From assembly GCA_036278935.1 (NCBI GenBank), contig DASUKA010000115.1, forward strand, positions 1-64,000: a stretch of DNA of 64,000 bases, given 5' to 3'. The DNA comes from DASSNR01 sp036278935. GTDB lineage: Bacteria > Gemmatimonadota > Gemmatimonadetes > Gemmatimonadales > Gemmatimonadaceae. Shown here in pieces: positions 1 to 9,323 of the stretch (positions are counted from its first letter, which is position 1; each line of letters starts with the position of its first letter). Below the pieces are notes generated by a model, which had not been told where the DNA came from, did not search any database, and saw only the letters and a list, made by a program, of their open reading frames with translations. The translations under genes and the position numbers were made by a program.

Positions 1-50
1 TGCGAGAAAGCGCCTCGCAGCACCAAGCCGCGGTTGAAATAGCGGGAGTT

Positions 51-210
51 CACACGGAGACACAGAGAAAGGCAGTTGTGAGGTATGAGTTGTGAGTGGT
101 GCGCGGGTGGGGGGCAGGTCTTGAAACCGTGAGGCTTCGCAATTCAAGACTGTCCCCCACATCCCTCTCTGCCAATCGCTGTTCTCCGTGCTCTCTGCGT
201 CTCTGTTGTG
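51..210. repeat. Dispersed-repeat cluster with inverted arms and a hairpin
   Basis: The left 277 bases hold no convincing gene. An ACGGAGACACAGAGAAA stretch at about 54-70 is mirrored by TTCTCCGTGCTCTCTGCGTC at about 182-201, giving inverted outer arms. Between them, positions 110-125 and 143-158 form an imperfect hairpin of 16 bp with three mismatches and a 17-base loop. The TATGAGTTGTGAG words at 83-95 recur in inverted orientation near 59890. A further copy of the CTCCGTGTCTCTGTG motif lies at 13127-13159. This looks like a decayed non-coding repeat downstream of the permease operon. Confidence 0.5.
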
Positions 211-277
211 CAACCATCGCGATGGTTGCTATCACCGCGCTCTGCTCCGGGCGCGGGCGCGGCGCGGGCAGGCCGCG

Positions 278-2281
278 TTACTCCGCCCGCAGCGCGATGA
301 TGGGATCGACGCGTGCGGCCCGGCGCGCGGGAAGCCAGCTGGCCACGAGTGCCACCGCCAGCAGTAGCGCCGCGACGGCGGCGAAGGTGAGCGGATCGCG
401 CGGCTCGACGCCGTAGAGCAGGGTGGCCAGCGCTCGGGTGGCGGCGAGGGCGCCGACGAGGCCGACCACCAGCCCCGCGAGCGTGGCGCGCAGGCCCTGC
501 ATCACCACCTGCCGCAGCACGCTCTCCTCGCGCGCGCCGAGCGCCATGCGGATGCCGATTTCATGCGTGCGCTCGGCCACGGCGTAGCCGACCACGGCGG
601 CGAGACCGACCGCCGCGAGCGCGAGCGCCAGCCCCGCGAACAGGGTGAGGAGCACCATGTTGAAACGCGGCCCGGCGATGGATTGGGCGAGCACCGTTTC
701 CACAAGACTCACCTTTGAGACGGCGACGTCGGGGTCGACTGAGCGCGCTGCCCGCCGGATGGCGGCGATCACCGGAGCGGGGGCGGATGTCGCACGCACG
801 ACGAAGAGCTCGTGCGGCGGCCGCGCGCGAATGACCGGAACGCCGGTCTCGTGGTATGGCGAATACATCTCCGGCATCTCGACGTCCGTCAGGCCGTTCG
901 CCGCCACGTCGGCCACCACGCCCACGACTGTTGCCGCGTGCGCCGAGTCGCTGCCGAACCAGATCTGCCTGCCCAACGCCAGCTCATGCGGCCAGAAGCG
1001 CCGAGCCATCGCCTGACTGACGATCACGCCCGATCCCGTCCGCATCTCTCCGGCCGTGAAAGTACGTCCGCGCAGGAGCCGGATGCCGACAGTGCGGAAA
1101 TACCCCGGCCGCACCCGGTTCGAGGCGATCGGCACGTGCGCGCTGCCATCGTCGCTCGTGCGTCCGGCAATGTGCGGCACGGCGAATTCGTAGCCGTACG
1201 AGGTCGGCCCCTCGTCCGCCTGCGTGGCGGCGGAAACGCCGGGCACGCGGCGGATCGCGGCGAGCATGCGCGCCGCGAACAGCTCGCGGCTCGCGGGTTG
1301 CGCGTAGGCGCCCCGCGGCAGTGACATCTCGACGGTGAAGAGATTCTGAGGGTCGAAGCCGACGTCGACGCGTTGCAGTTGCATCACGCTCCGCACGAGC
1401 AGTCCGGCACTCACCAGCAGAATGACTGAGAGCGCCACCTCGCTCGCCACGAGCGCAGCACGAAGCCGTCGGCCGCCATCGGCGCGCACGACGCCCGAGG
1501 TCCCCTGTCGCAGCAGCTGTCCCTGCTTCGGCGCCGTCGTGCGCAGCGCCGGCATCAGACCGGACAACAGGCCCGTGGCGAGCGACAGGCCGAGGGTGAA
1601 CTCGAGGACGAGTAGATTCACGCGCACGCCCGCCAGCGCTCGAAGGCTCTCTGGACGGAGTGCGAGCAGGAGATGCAGCCCCACCCAGGCGACGAGCACT
1701 CCCATCGCCCCGCCCACGAGCGAGAGTAGCACGCTCTCAGCCGCCACGTGCCGCACCATGCGCCAGCGACTTGCCCCGAGCGCAGCGCGGAGCGCCACCT
1801 CGCGGGCGCGGGCCGCGCCCCGGGCCAGCAGCAGGTTCGCCACGTTGGCGCATGCCACGAGCAGCACCACCCCCACCGCCGCCATCATCACGAGGAGCGC
1901 GGTCCGTCGGCTGTCGCGCAGCATCATCTGCTGTGGACGCATGACGCGCGCGGTGAGCGCGAAATCACCCATCGTCTTGACGCTCGGAAGGCGCGAGAAG
2001 ATGGCCTTCACCTCGCGCTGTGCCTGCTCGGCCGTGACTCCGGTCCGGAGACGGGCGACCGTCTGGGCGCCGACCATTCGCGTGGTGTCGTTGCCCGGCG
2101 TGAGGGAGAGTGGAATCCACAGCTGCTCCGCGTCCGCGACACCGGCGGAGCCCAGCACATCCCAGCGCGCGGGCATGACACCGATGATCGTGTAGGCGGT
2201 GCCGTCGAGTGTGAGCGTGCGACCCAGGACGTCCGGCCGCGAGCCATAGTCGCGCTGCCACCGGGCCTGGCTGATCAGCAC
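278..2281 (-). pseudogene. ADOP-family ABC transporter permease, C-terminal part (frameshifted gene)
   Basis: This is the larger, C-terminal part of a MacB-like duplicated permease. It holds the rest of the first periplasmic MacB core domain, the FtsX-like membrane segment with an ARAREVALRAALGASRWR loop, a second MacB core domain, and a final FtsX domain ending DPIIALRAE. Family members export substrates such as macrolides or peptides together with a separate ATPase; none is encoded nearby. The reading frame is open upstream to about 2335 and joins the N-terminal frame (2275-2952) after a one-base change in a G run near 2335-2337. On the minus strand the expected GARP-ILGRGF junction is broken there. 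The GTG at 2281 is only the first start codon left in this frame, so an independent start is unlikely. The break may be a real inactivating mutation or a sequencing error in a short homopolymer. Confidence 0.85.
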
Positions 2282-2952
2282 GACGGGCGGCGCGCCGAGC
2301 GCGGCATCGGCGGGGCCGAAGCCGCGGCCAAGAATGGGCGCGCGCCGAGGAAGGCTGGAAGACCGGGCGTAATGGCCACGCCGTTGACCACGCGTGCTTC
2401 ACTTCCCCCTGTCGCGAGAAAGACATGCGACGTGAACGCTTCGACCCCGTCGAGCGAATGCGCCTGCGTCTTCCACGCGCGAATGGCATCCAGCGTCGGT
2501 GCGAAGCGGATCGAGCTCGCGCCCTGCGTCCCTGCCTCCCACAGAAACACGATGCGGTCGGCGTCCGCGTACGGGAGCGGATGGAGCAGCAGGTGATCGA
2601 CCACGGAGAAGATAGCGGCGTTGGCGCCAATGCCGAGTGCGAGTGTGAGCACCACGGTCGCCGTGAAGCCCGGGCTCCGCCGTAACGTCCGGAGCGCGTA
2701 GCGGACGTCCTGCGCCAACGCGTCGACCACCGACAGACTGGTCACGCGACGCGTCTCCTCGCCGTAGTAGGTGGGATTTCCGAACCGACGCCGCGCGGCG
2801 AATTCGGCTTCTTCCGCGTCAGTCCCCGCATGCTGTTGCTGCATCGCCTCGAGCTCGAGATGGAAGCGCCGCTCCTCCGCCATCTCGCGTGCGTAACGAT
2901 GCGGCCGCAGGAGCACGGCCAGCCGATGTAGGAGTCCATCGAGGCGGGACAT
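2275..2952 (-). pseudogene. ADOP-family ABC transporter permease, N-terminal part (frameshifted gene)
   Basis: This is the N-terminal part of the permease continued at 278-2281. It has the ADOP-specific soluble extension (about residues 1-70, with RRFGNPTYYGEETR), then a linker of the type DVRYALRTLRRSPGF, a first membrane helix (TVVLTLALGIGANAAIFSVV) and the start of the periplasmic domain. After about residue 202 the frame degenerates into a nonsense tail. A shift of one base at 2335-2337 restores a full permease of about 890 residues, the same length as its upstream neighbour. The start ATG at 2952 has a GAGG Shine-Dalgarno-like stretch in the 15-base gap after the upstream permease. The two genes were therefore probably co-transcribed paralogues. 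Confidence 0.85.
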
Positions 2953-2967
2953 GGGATTCTGCCTCGC

Positions 2968-5640
2968 TCACTCCGCTCGCAAGGCGCTGACGGGATCCAC
3001 GCGCGTCGCGCGCCGTGCAGGAATCCAGCATGCGACGAGTGCTACAACAATGAGCACGAGGGGCGCCACCACAAAAGTGACCGGGTCGAGGGGGCTGATT
3101 CCATAGAGCAGTCCGGACACCAGTCGTGTTACAGCTGCGGCGGCAAGGAGTCCAACCGCGATCCCCATGACGATGAGCAGCGCCCCCCGGCGCATGACTG
3201 AACGCACCACATCACCGCCGCGCGCGCCGAGCGCGAGCCGGATGCCAAATTCGCGCGTGCGCTGCGCCACGTGATAGGCGAGCACGCCGTAGATGCCGAT
3301 CGCGGCGAGGAGCAGGCCGACGAAACCGAAGATGCCGATGAGCCGGGCCGCGACGCGCTGGGGGAAGAGCGCTCTGTCGATGACATCGGTGAGCGGTTCC
3401 GCATACGCAACTGCTACGTTGGGATCGAGGGCACGCACCTGACCACGGATCTGCTGAATCACCTGCGCCGCGGGAATCCGGGTGCGAACATATAGCGTCA
3501 TGGATAGCCAGTACGTCGGTCCCAGCAGGGGGGCCATGAACGACCGTTGTCCCAACTCGAAGACCATGAACGGCTGTGGCTGCTCGTCAATGCTCTCGTA
3601 CCTGCCGTCGCGCAGCACGCCCACTACCTCCCAATCGTGGTCGAGAGTACGCACGTGCTTGCCGAGCGGGTTCTCATCTGGCCAGAGCCGCCGCGCCAGC
3701 GTCTGATTCACCACAACGACTGGCGTACCCCTCTCGTCATCCGCGGCTGAAAGCACGCGCCCAGCAACGAGCGGAGAGCTCAGCGCGCGAAAATAGCCAG
3801 GACTGACCACATCGAACACCGCGTTAACCCTCGTGCGCCCCTTCGGCCCGACCTCGGCGGGTTCGATGTCGCTCGTCTCGACGTTTCCACTCAGGAGGAC
3901 GTACCGTGCGAGCCCAGCGCTTTCGACACCGGGGAGCGCGCTCACGTGCTCGATCAGCGAGGAATAGAAGGCGTGTCCTCTGGCCTCGTCATATCCGTTA
4001 GGCGCGAGGTCAACCGAGGCGACCACGACACCGTCCGGATCGACGCCAGGGTCCACGGCCAGCGCGCTCCGCAATGTCCGCACGAAGAGACCGGTGGCGA
4101 CCAAGAGGACTACCGAGAGGGCGAGTTGCGCAACGACGAAGATGCTTCGCCCCCGTGCGCTCCGGCTCCCTCGTCCCGCCCCATCCTTGAGTGCGGGGAC
4201 CAGCTCGGCGCGCGAGGCGCGCAGCGCGGGCGCGAGGCCGAAGAGAATCCCTGTCGCGGCGGTCAGTACGAGGGCGAAGCCCAGAACGCGCAAGTCCGGT
4301 GTAACATCGAGTACGGCTCCGCCGGTGAGCTCCGGGACCCAAGCCGCCAGGAGCCGCGCCAGCCAGAGGGCGAGGAGAAATCCGCCAACCCCGCCGAGGA
4401 GAAAGAGGACGGCGCTTTCGGTCAGGAGTTGCCAGATCAGCCGTCCGCGCCCAGCGCCAACCGCCAGGCGCACCGCCATCTCTCGGCGGCGCGCGACGGC
4501 ACGCGCGAGCAGCATCCCCGCGATGTTCGCGCTGGCGATCAGCAGAACCAACGCGGCGGCCGCGAGAACCATCCCAAGAAAGCGTACCATGCCGCGGTGT
4601 TCGCTCGCGGGAACCGATGTCATGGGCTCGAGCCGCGCGCCGCGCACCCGGCTCTGTGGCTCATCGGGCGGGACGCGTTTGGCTACGGCATCGACCACGG
4701 CCGTCGCATAGGCGGGCGTCACACCCGGCCGTAGCCGGCCAAACGGCGCCACCCAGCTGCCCATGTCCCCCGACACGCCCATGTCCCCCGACAATGGCGC
4801 GGACTTGACCGGAACCCATACGGCGAGTGTCATGAGAGCGGTTGTCCCGCTGAACCCCGCCGGCGCCACACCCGCGACTGCGTACGGTCGGCTGTTGAGG
4901 TAGATCGTCTGGCCGATCACGTTCCGGTCACCCGCGAATCGAGTCTGCCAGAGGCGATGGCTCAGCACCACCGCGGGCTCGTCATCCCGGCTGAAGAAGC
5001 GACCCAGCATGGGCCGGACGCCCAGGACGTCAAAGTAGTTCGCTGAGACGAGCGCGCCGCTTACTGTGGTGGCCGGCTCGCTCCCTGCGCGCAGCGAGAA
5101 GCTCGTCGCATTCTGGGCAGCGAGCCCGGAGAAGACCTGACGCGTCCCCTCGCGATACGACAGGAATCGGCCATACGGAATCTTCTCCTGCCCCATCCAT
5201 CTGACCAGGGCGCCGACCCGCTGCTCGTTGATGTTGAAGAGTCGATCCGGCTGCGCCACCGGCAGCGGGCGCAGGAGCAGCGCGTTCACCATGCTGAACA
5301 CCGCGGTCGTCGCGCCGATGCCGAGCGCGAGCGTAAACACAGCGGCGAGCGTGAAGCCCGGACTCTTGCGCAGCGTGCGCACGGCATAGCGGAGATCCTG
5401 CATCAGCGCATCGCTGATTCGCAGGCTGGTCATATGACGCGTTTCCTCTCCGTAGTACGTGACATTCCCGAACTGCCGCCGGGCAGTGAACTCCGCCTCG
5501 TCCTCGGCCGCTCCGACGTGCCGCTGCTGCATCGCTTCCAGGTCGAGATGAAAGCGGCGCTCGGCCTCGAGCTCGCGCGCGTAGCGGCGCGGATGGAGAA
5601 ACACCGAGACGCGATGGCGCAGGGCATCAACGCGGGACAT
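2968..5640 (-). CDS. ADOP-family ABC transporter permease (MacB/FtsX-like)
   Basis: An intact 890-residue integral inner-membrane permease with duplicated architecture. It has an ADOP N-terminal soluble extension (about 1-75), a first transmembrane helix near 95, MacB periplasmic core domain 1, a three-helix FtsX segment around 340-460, periplasmic core 2 (about 490-730) and a final FtsX segment ending DPVSALRAE. Family members are thought to export small hydrophobic compounds or peptides with an ATPase partner; no ATPase gene lies in this window. The ATG at 5640 is preferred over an upstream GTG at 5676 because GGAGGA sits about 10 bases before it, in the 16-base gap after the PadR gene. It is a paralogue of the frameshifted permease downstream. 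Regulation is probably by the co-transcribed PadR repressor. Confidence 0.92.
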   Translation of the reverse strand: MSRVDALRHRVSVFLHPRRYARELEAERRFHLDLEAMQQRHVGAAEDEAEFTARRQFGNVTYYGEETRHMTSLRISDALMQDLRYAVRTLRKSPGFTLAAVFTLALGIGATTAVFSMVNALLLRPLPVAQPDRLFNINEQRVGALVRWMGQEKIPYGRFLSYREGTRQVFSGLAAQNATSFSLRAGSEPATTVSGALVSANYFDVLGVRPMLGRFFSRDDEPAVVLSHRLWQTRFAGDRNVIGQTIYLNSRPYAVAGVAPAGFSGTTALMTLAVWVPVKSAPLSGDMGVSGDMGSWVAPFGRLRPGVTPAYATAVVDAVAKRVPPDEPQSRVRGARLEPMTSVPASEHRGMVRFLGMVLAAAALVLLIASANIAGMLLARAVARRREMAVRLAVGAGRGRLIWQLLTESAVLFLLGGVGGFLLALWLARLLAAWVPELTGGAVLDVTPDLRVLGFALVLTAATGILFGLAPALRASRAELVPALKDGAGRGSRSARGRSIFVVAQLALSVVLLVATGLFVRTLRSALAVDPGVDPDGVVVASVDLAPNGYDEARGHAFYSSLIEHVSALPGVESAGLARYVLLSGNVETSDIEPAEVGPKGRTRVNAVFDVVSPGYFRALSSPLVAGRVLSAADDERGTPVVVVNQTLARRLWPDENPLGKHVRTLDHDWEVVGVLRDGRYESIDEQPQPFMVFELGQRSFMAPLLGPTYWLSMTLYVRTRIPAAQVIQQIRGQVRALDPNVAVAYAEPLTDVIDRALFPQRVAARLIGIFGFVGLLLAAIGIYGVLAYHVAQRTREFGIRLALGARGGDVVRSVMRRGALLIVMGIAVGLLAAAAVTRLVSGLLYGISPLDPVTFVVAPLVLIVVALVACWIPARRATRVDPVSALRAE

Positions 5641-5656
5641 CGACTGCGTCCTCCGC

Positions 5657-6001
5657 TCAGGCGCGCCCCAGCACACGACCGATGGCCGCGGCCACTCGGT
5701 CGTAACTCGATCGTGCTTCCCCCAGTTGCTTCCGGCCCGAGGCAGTGAGCGTGTAGTAGCGCGCCTGCCGTTTGGTCGGCGACTGCTTCCACGTCGCGGT
5801 CACCCATCCCTTGTTGAGCAGTCGCTCGAGCGCGGGATAGAGCGAGCCCTGCTCCACCTGCAGCACGCCCTGCGAGCGTCGGGCAATGTGCTGCGCGATC
5901 GCGTACCCGTGGAGCGGGCCGAGCGAGAGCGTTTGGAGAATGAGCAGGTCGAGCGTGCCCTGGAGCAGCGGGCTCTTCGGGCGATCGGCGCGGGTAGGCA
6001 T
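5657..6001 (-). CDS. PadR-family transcriptional regulator
   Basis: A 114-residue winged-helix repressor of the short PadR type. The N-terminal KSPLLQGTLDLLILQTLSLG segment and the HGYAIAQHI recognition region are typical. The wing region EQGSLYPALERLLNKGWV and the ARYYTLTASGRKQL strand follow, with a short C-terminal dimerisation helix. PadR regulators usually repress neighbouring efflux genes and are relieved by the exported compound. Here the gene heads an operon with two ADOP permeases, an arrangement seen very often in Acidobacteriota and Gemmatimonadota. The ATG at 6001 follows a consensus-like promoter by about 30 bases. A CTAT-N6-ATAG dyad over the -10 box is a candidate autoregulatory site. 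Confidence 0.93.
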   Translation of the reverse strand: MPTRADRPKSPLLQGTLDLLILQTLSLGPLHGYAIAQHIARRSQGVLQVEQGSLYPALERLLNKGWVTATWKQSPTKRQARYYTLTASGRKQLGEARSSYDRVAAAIGRVLGRA

Positions 6002-6033
6002 CTCAGGAAGACCCTCAACAGGTGGACGGCCTA

Positions 6034-6062
6034 CCTATACGCCCATAGCACGGTCCTGTCAA
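6034..6062 (-). promoter_or_regulatory. Sigma-70-like promoter and candidate PadR operator
   Basis: On the minus strand a perfect TTGACA (-35, positions 6062-6057) is followed by a 17-base spacer and TATAGG (-10, positions 6039-6034). This gives a predicted start about 25 bases upstream of the PadR ATG. The dyad CTAT-GGGCGT-ATAG (6035-6048) overlaps the -10 box and would place a bound dimeric repressor where it blocks polymerase. The promoter elements are seen directly; the operator role is inferred. Confidence 0.65.
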
Positions 6063-6131
6063 GATCGCGCACGCGTCGCGATGGCCGCCCTTCCTCAGGG
6101 CAACCGTCAGGTAACCAGGCTCCGCCCTCCG

Positions 6132-6515
6132 CTACACTTGCAGCGCCGGCGTCCTCGCTGCCTGGATCCGCTTCGCCAACGACTCGCCGATTCCCATCGC
6201 CGCGAGTCCCACCAGCAAGTGCAGCGCCTGAATCACCCAGTGCGCAGAGCCGGGGAGCAGTCGCGCCTGCGTCATGCCGAGCACCAGCACAATGACGCCC
6301 CACACAATGGCGAGCCCCACGAACCCGGACCCCACGCCGGCGCGCGCGCCCACGCCTGCCAGCACCCAGAGCGACACCACCAGCACGAGGCCGAGCAGCA
6401 TGTGCAGGCCGATGAGCCCGAGCGCATGGCCGCTCCAGAAGAGCAGGCCGAGGATGATGAGGAGGATGCCGGTGATGCGGATGAGCATCTGGGCGATGGT
6501 CGTCGTTCTGGACAT
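6132..6515 (-). CDS. Small four-helix membrane protein of unknown function
   Basis: A 127-residue hydrophobic protein with four predicted transmembrane helices at about residues 12-30, 33-54, 62-82 and 92-110. The loops are short and the tail is basic (AKRIQAARTPALQV). No catalytic motif was recognised and the family is unknown to me. The ATG at 6515 is supported by a GGAG seven bases upstream. It stands alone on the minus strand between the PadR promoter region and an unrelated unknown gene, so context gives little help. Confidence 0.7.
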   Translation of the reverse strand: MSRTTTIAQMLIRITGILLIILGLLFWSGHALGLIGLHMLLGLVLVVSLWVLAGVGARAGVGSGFVGLAIVWGVIVLVLGMTQARLLPGSAHWVIQALHLLVGLAAMGIGESLAKRIQAARTPALQV

Positions 6516-6577
6516 CGAGAGTCTCCGCCTGTTCGAGGAATTCGGCTATTCGCCGCGTCACGACACGAGCGTCAGGA

Positions 6578-7525
6578 TTATACGGCAGCCAGGGTCGGTT
6601 CGTGCGTTTCAATCTGGCTGGACTGCCCGACATCTGCTATGCGGGATGTGCCATGGCGCGCACGTGCCCGTGCCAGCCGGCGCCAACCCCACCAGGCGAG
6701 CCCGGCCCCCGCCATGGCGGCGGCCACGGAGGCAGCACGCGACGGCACGATCCCCATCGAGACGCGAGGCGCGAGCCGGTACAGAATGGGGTACGCGGTC
6801 ACGCGGTTCTCCTCCAGGTTGGCCCGCACATACGTTCTGAAACTCTTTGCGGACAGCTGGTCCCAGAGAAGCCGAAACACCCCCACGTCCCACCGTGCAT
6901 GGTTGATGGCGCAGTATGGCGACGACTCGCCCTCCAGTGGGACGAGCAGCGTCGAGTTGTCCAACCCGGTCTCGGCTTCGTACCAGCCCGCCAGGTAATC
7001 CCACAGCTGCACCGCCACCTGCACGTCACTAGCGACGAAGTAGTTGAACAGGAAGAGCCCCGGGCGCGTTGCGTCGACATCCGCGATGCGTCGGGCGTTG
7101 CGGGCGGCGATCGCCTCGACGCGCTTCGCGTGGCGCGAGAGCGTGTCCATGAGCACGCGATACGCCGGCGTGCGCTGCACCGCGCGCGCCCTGTCTGGCG
7201 ATTCCGTCTCCATGAAGATGACCACGTCGAAGTGGGCGCCCTGTCGCCCATCATGCTGGGCGTCGTCGGGAGTGCGCACGGGCGGAATGGCGATGGCGTC
7301 GAACACGGTGATCCGCTCCACCCCATCCATCTGCTCGAGCGGCGGCAGCGCCTCGTACACCGCCGCCAGCGCCTCCCACCGGTCGCGCGGAATGGGGAGT
7401 ACCCGTTGCAACGGAATCGCCCGGGGATGAACCTCTGCGGCAATGAGCAGATAGCCAAGGCTGGTCGGCTCGATGAGCCGCGCCGGCGGGTAGGCAGGAT
7501 CGGGGTTGATGATGCGCGCTTCCAT
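6578..7525 (-). CDS. Unknown protein with C-terminal membrane anchor
   Basis: A 315-residue protein not recognised as any named family. The first 250 residues look soluble, with a possible ferredoxin-like alpha/beta fold in two parts: HFDVVIFMETESPDRARAVQ resembles a strand-helix unit, followed later by GLFLFNYFVASDVQVAVQLW. A single hydrophobic helix near residues 265-282 (AASVAAAMAGAGLAWWGW) is followed by a basic RRLARARARH stretch, consistent with a C-terminal membrane anchor with the bulk on one side. A strong GAGGAGGGAG Shine-Dalgarno lies just before the ATG at 7525. It is divergent from the DinB gene. Confidence 0.65.
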   Translation of the reverse strand: MEARIINPDPAYPPARLIEPTSLGYLLIAAEVHPRAIPLQRVLPIPRDRWEALAAVYEALPPLEQMDGVERITVFDAIAIPPVRTPDDAQHDGRQGAHFDVVIFMETESPDRARAVQRTPAYRVLMDTLSRHAKRVEAIAARNARRIADVDATRPGLFLFNYFVASDVQVAVQLWDYLAGWYEAETGLDNSTLLVPLEGESSPYCAINHARWDVGVFRLLWDQLSAKSFRTYVRANLEENRVTAYPILYRLAPRVSMGIVPSRAASVAAAMAGAGLAWWGWRRLARARARHGTSRIADVGQSSQIETHEPTLAAV

Positions 7526-7697
7526 GATGCTCCCTCCTCTGCGGGACGTCTCCTACGAACTATAGCCTCGGGACGTTCGGCACGTTGGCCGGCACAACGC
7601 GCGCCATCGAACACATTACCCCGTTGGCGAATCGGCTGGCGCGAGAGGCATTAGGATTCGAGAAGACCCGTCACCCCCGTTCTGGAGATCTCGCGCC

Positions 7698-8225
7698 ATG
7701 ACCGATTCCCGTACCCCCGCCGCGCCACAGCAGGAGGTCTGGCTTCGCGGCCCGCTCGCCGGCTTCGATCCCGTTGTCCTCCCCGCGGCGCAGGCGCTCA
7801 TGCAGTCGGCCGAAGACATCACACGTGCCGCGGAGCCGCTCAACGTGGCCGAACTGTGGACCTCACCCGGCGGCGCGGCATCGGTCGGCTTTCATCTCAC
7901 ACATATCGCGGGAAGCATCGACCGGCTGCTCACCTACGCCCGCGGCGAGCCGCTGGACGAGACGCAGCGCCGCGCGCTCGCCGCGGAGAAGCACGCGGGC
8001 ACGCCGCCCGTGGATGCGGCAACGCTCGTGGCCAACGCCACAGGCGCAATGCAGCGTGCCGTACAGGCGTTGCGCGACACACCGCGCACCGAGCTGTTCG
8101 CGCCCCGCGGCGTCGGGCGCGCGCAGCTTCCCTCCACCGTGTGGGGATTGCTCTTCCACATCGCCGAGCACACGCAGCGGCATACCGGGCAGGTGATCAC
8201 GACCGCGAAGATCGTGCGGGGATAA
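7698..8225 (+). CDS. DinB-family protein
   Basis: A 175-residue four-helix-bundle protein of the DinB/YfiT superfamily. The three-histidine metal site typical of the family can be placed: one histidine in VGFHLTHIAGSIDRLL (about residue 62) and two in HIAEHTQRHTGQV (about residues 156-163). Members bind Ni or Zn; some are thiol transferases (bacillithiol or mycothiol type), but many have no known substrate. The gene is monocistronic and divergent from the unknown gene to its left. A GGAG lies about 11 bases before the ATG. Confidence 0.85.
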   Translation: MTDSRTPAAPQQEVWLRGPLAGFDPVVLPAAQALMQSAEDITRAAEPLNVAELWTSPGGAASVGFHLTHIAGSIDRLLTYARGEPLDETQRRALAAEKHAGTPPVDAATLVANATGAMQRAVQALRDTPRTELFAPRGVGRAQLPSTVWGLLFHIAEHTQRHTGQVITTAKIVRG

Positions 8226-8291
8226 CGCCGTGCCATGAGCCGGCGGAGCACCATCGCGGGCCGCCGCGCGGGTACGGCGCGTGGCGCGACG

Positions 8292-9323
8292 CTATGCGCG
8301 GGCGTAGCACTCGCGCCACCGCTCGACTTTCTCCACCACGTCCCTCACCCGAATGCGCGGCATGCGGTCCAGCCGGTGCGCCATGGAGATCGGATAGTCC
8401 TCACCGGGATCACCGTACGCATCCACGAGAAGATCGTGGAAGCGCCGATACGGCCCCACACGCTTCGGGCTGTTGTACCCCATCAGGCTCACCACCGGAC
8501 GCCCCAGCGCGACGGCCATATGCAGTGGCGCCGTATCGAGCGAGATCACGAGCGCCGAAGCGTCGAGCACGCCCACCAGCTCGCGGAGCGGCACGCCGAG
8601 TGTGGAAATTGGCTCGTGATGCGCGCGCTCGCGGATGATCTGCGCGGTGCGGCGCTCGCGATCCGACGCGCCGCCGGCGAGCACCGGCTGCAGTCCGAAG
8701 TCGCCAGCCAGCACGTCCACCAGCTCCGCCCATCGCTCGGCGAGCCACTCCTTCTGCCGGTGGCTCGATCCGATGACCAGCGTGGCGGCCGGGCGGTCGA
8801 GGCGGGCGAGGAACTCGCGCTGCCGCCCGCGCTCACTCTCCCACGGACCCAGCCCCCATTCCACCGGCTCGTGTGGAATGCCCAGGACGTCCAGAAACTC
8901 GAAGTACTGGTCCTGCACGTGCTGCGGCGCGTGCGGCGGGATGCGATGCGTGGTGGCGAGCCAGTTGAGGTCGCGTGCGCGTGCGCGATCGAAGCCGAGC
9001 TTCACCGGCGCCTTCGCAAGCAGCGTGACGAGTCCCGCTTTGGCATACACCTGCAAGTCGAGCAGAAGATCCGTGCGCCGCTGGGCGAGCGAGCGCCGCA
9101 CATCGAGCAGTGCCTTCCAGCCGCGACGCGGGTCGAACAGCACGATCTCATCGACCGCTGGATGACCACGCACCAGCGATGCCGGCCCCGGCTGCAGCAC
9201 CCAGGTGATGTGCGCGTGCGGCGCATGCCGCTTGAGCGCCGTGATGACCGGCAGCACGTGCACCGCGTCGCCGATGGCGCTCATCATCACGACGCAGATG
9301 CGGCGGAGTGGCGTGTGGATCAC
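8292..9323 (-). CDS. Glycosyltransferase family 9 (heptosyltransferase-like)
   Basis: A 343-residue GT-B enzyme of the ADP-heptose:LPS heptosyltransferase family. The N-terminal Rossmann domain starts RICVVMMSAIGDAVHVLPVI, the GT9 signature with the catalytic-type Asp in GDxVHxLP. The C-terminal domain has VIGSSHRQKEWLAERW and the nucleotide-sugar site ALVISLDTAPLHMAVALGRP. These enzymes add heptose to the LPS inner core at the cytoplasmic face of the inner membrane. The GTG start at 9323 overlaps the stop of the upstream kinase (GTGA). It is therefore translationally coupled to a Kdo-kinase-like gene, which supports a role in LPS-core building. The acceptor is unknown. Confidence 0.9.
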   Translation of the reverse strand: MIHTPLRRICVVMMSAIGDAVHVLPVITALKRHAPHAHITWVLQPGPASLVRGHPAVDEIVLFDPRRGWKALLDVRRSLAQRRTDLLLDLQVYAKAGLVTLLAKAPVKLGFDRARARDLNWLATTHRIPPHAPQHVQDQYFEFLDVLGIPHEPVEWGLGPWESERGRQREFLARLDRPAATLVIGSSHRQKEWLAERWAELVDVLAGDFGLQPVLAGGASDRERRTAQIIRERAHHEPISTLGVPLRELVGVLDASALVISLDTAPLHMAVALGRPVVSLMGYNSPKRVGPYRRFHDLLVDAYGDPGEDYPISMAHRLDRMPRIRVRDVVEKVERWRECYARA

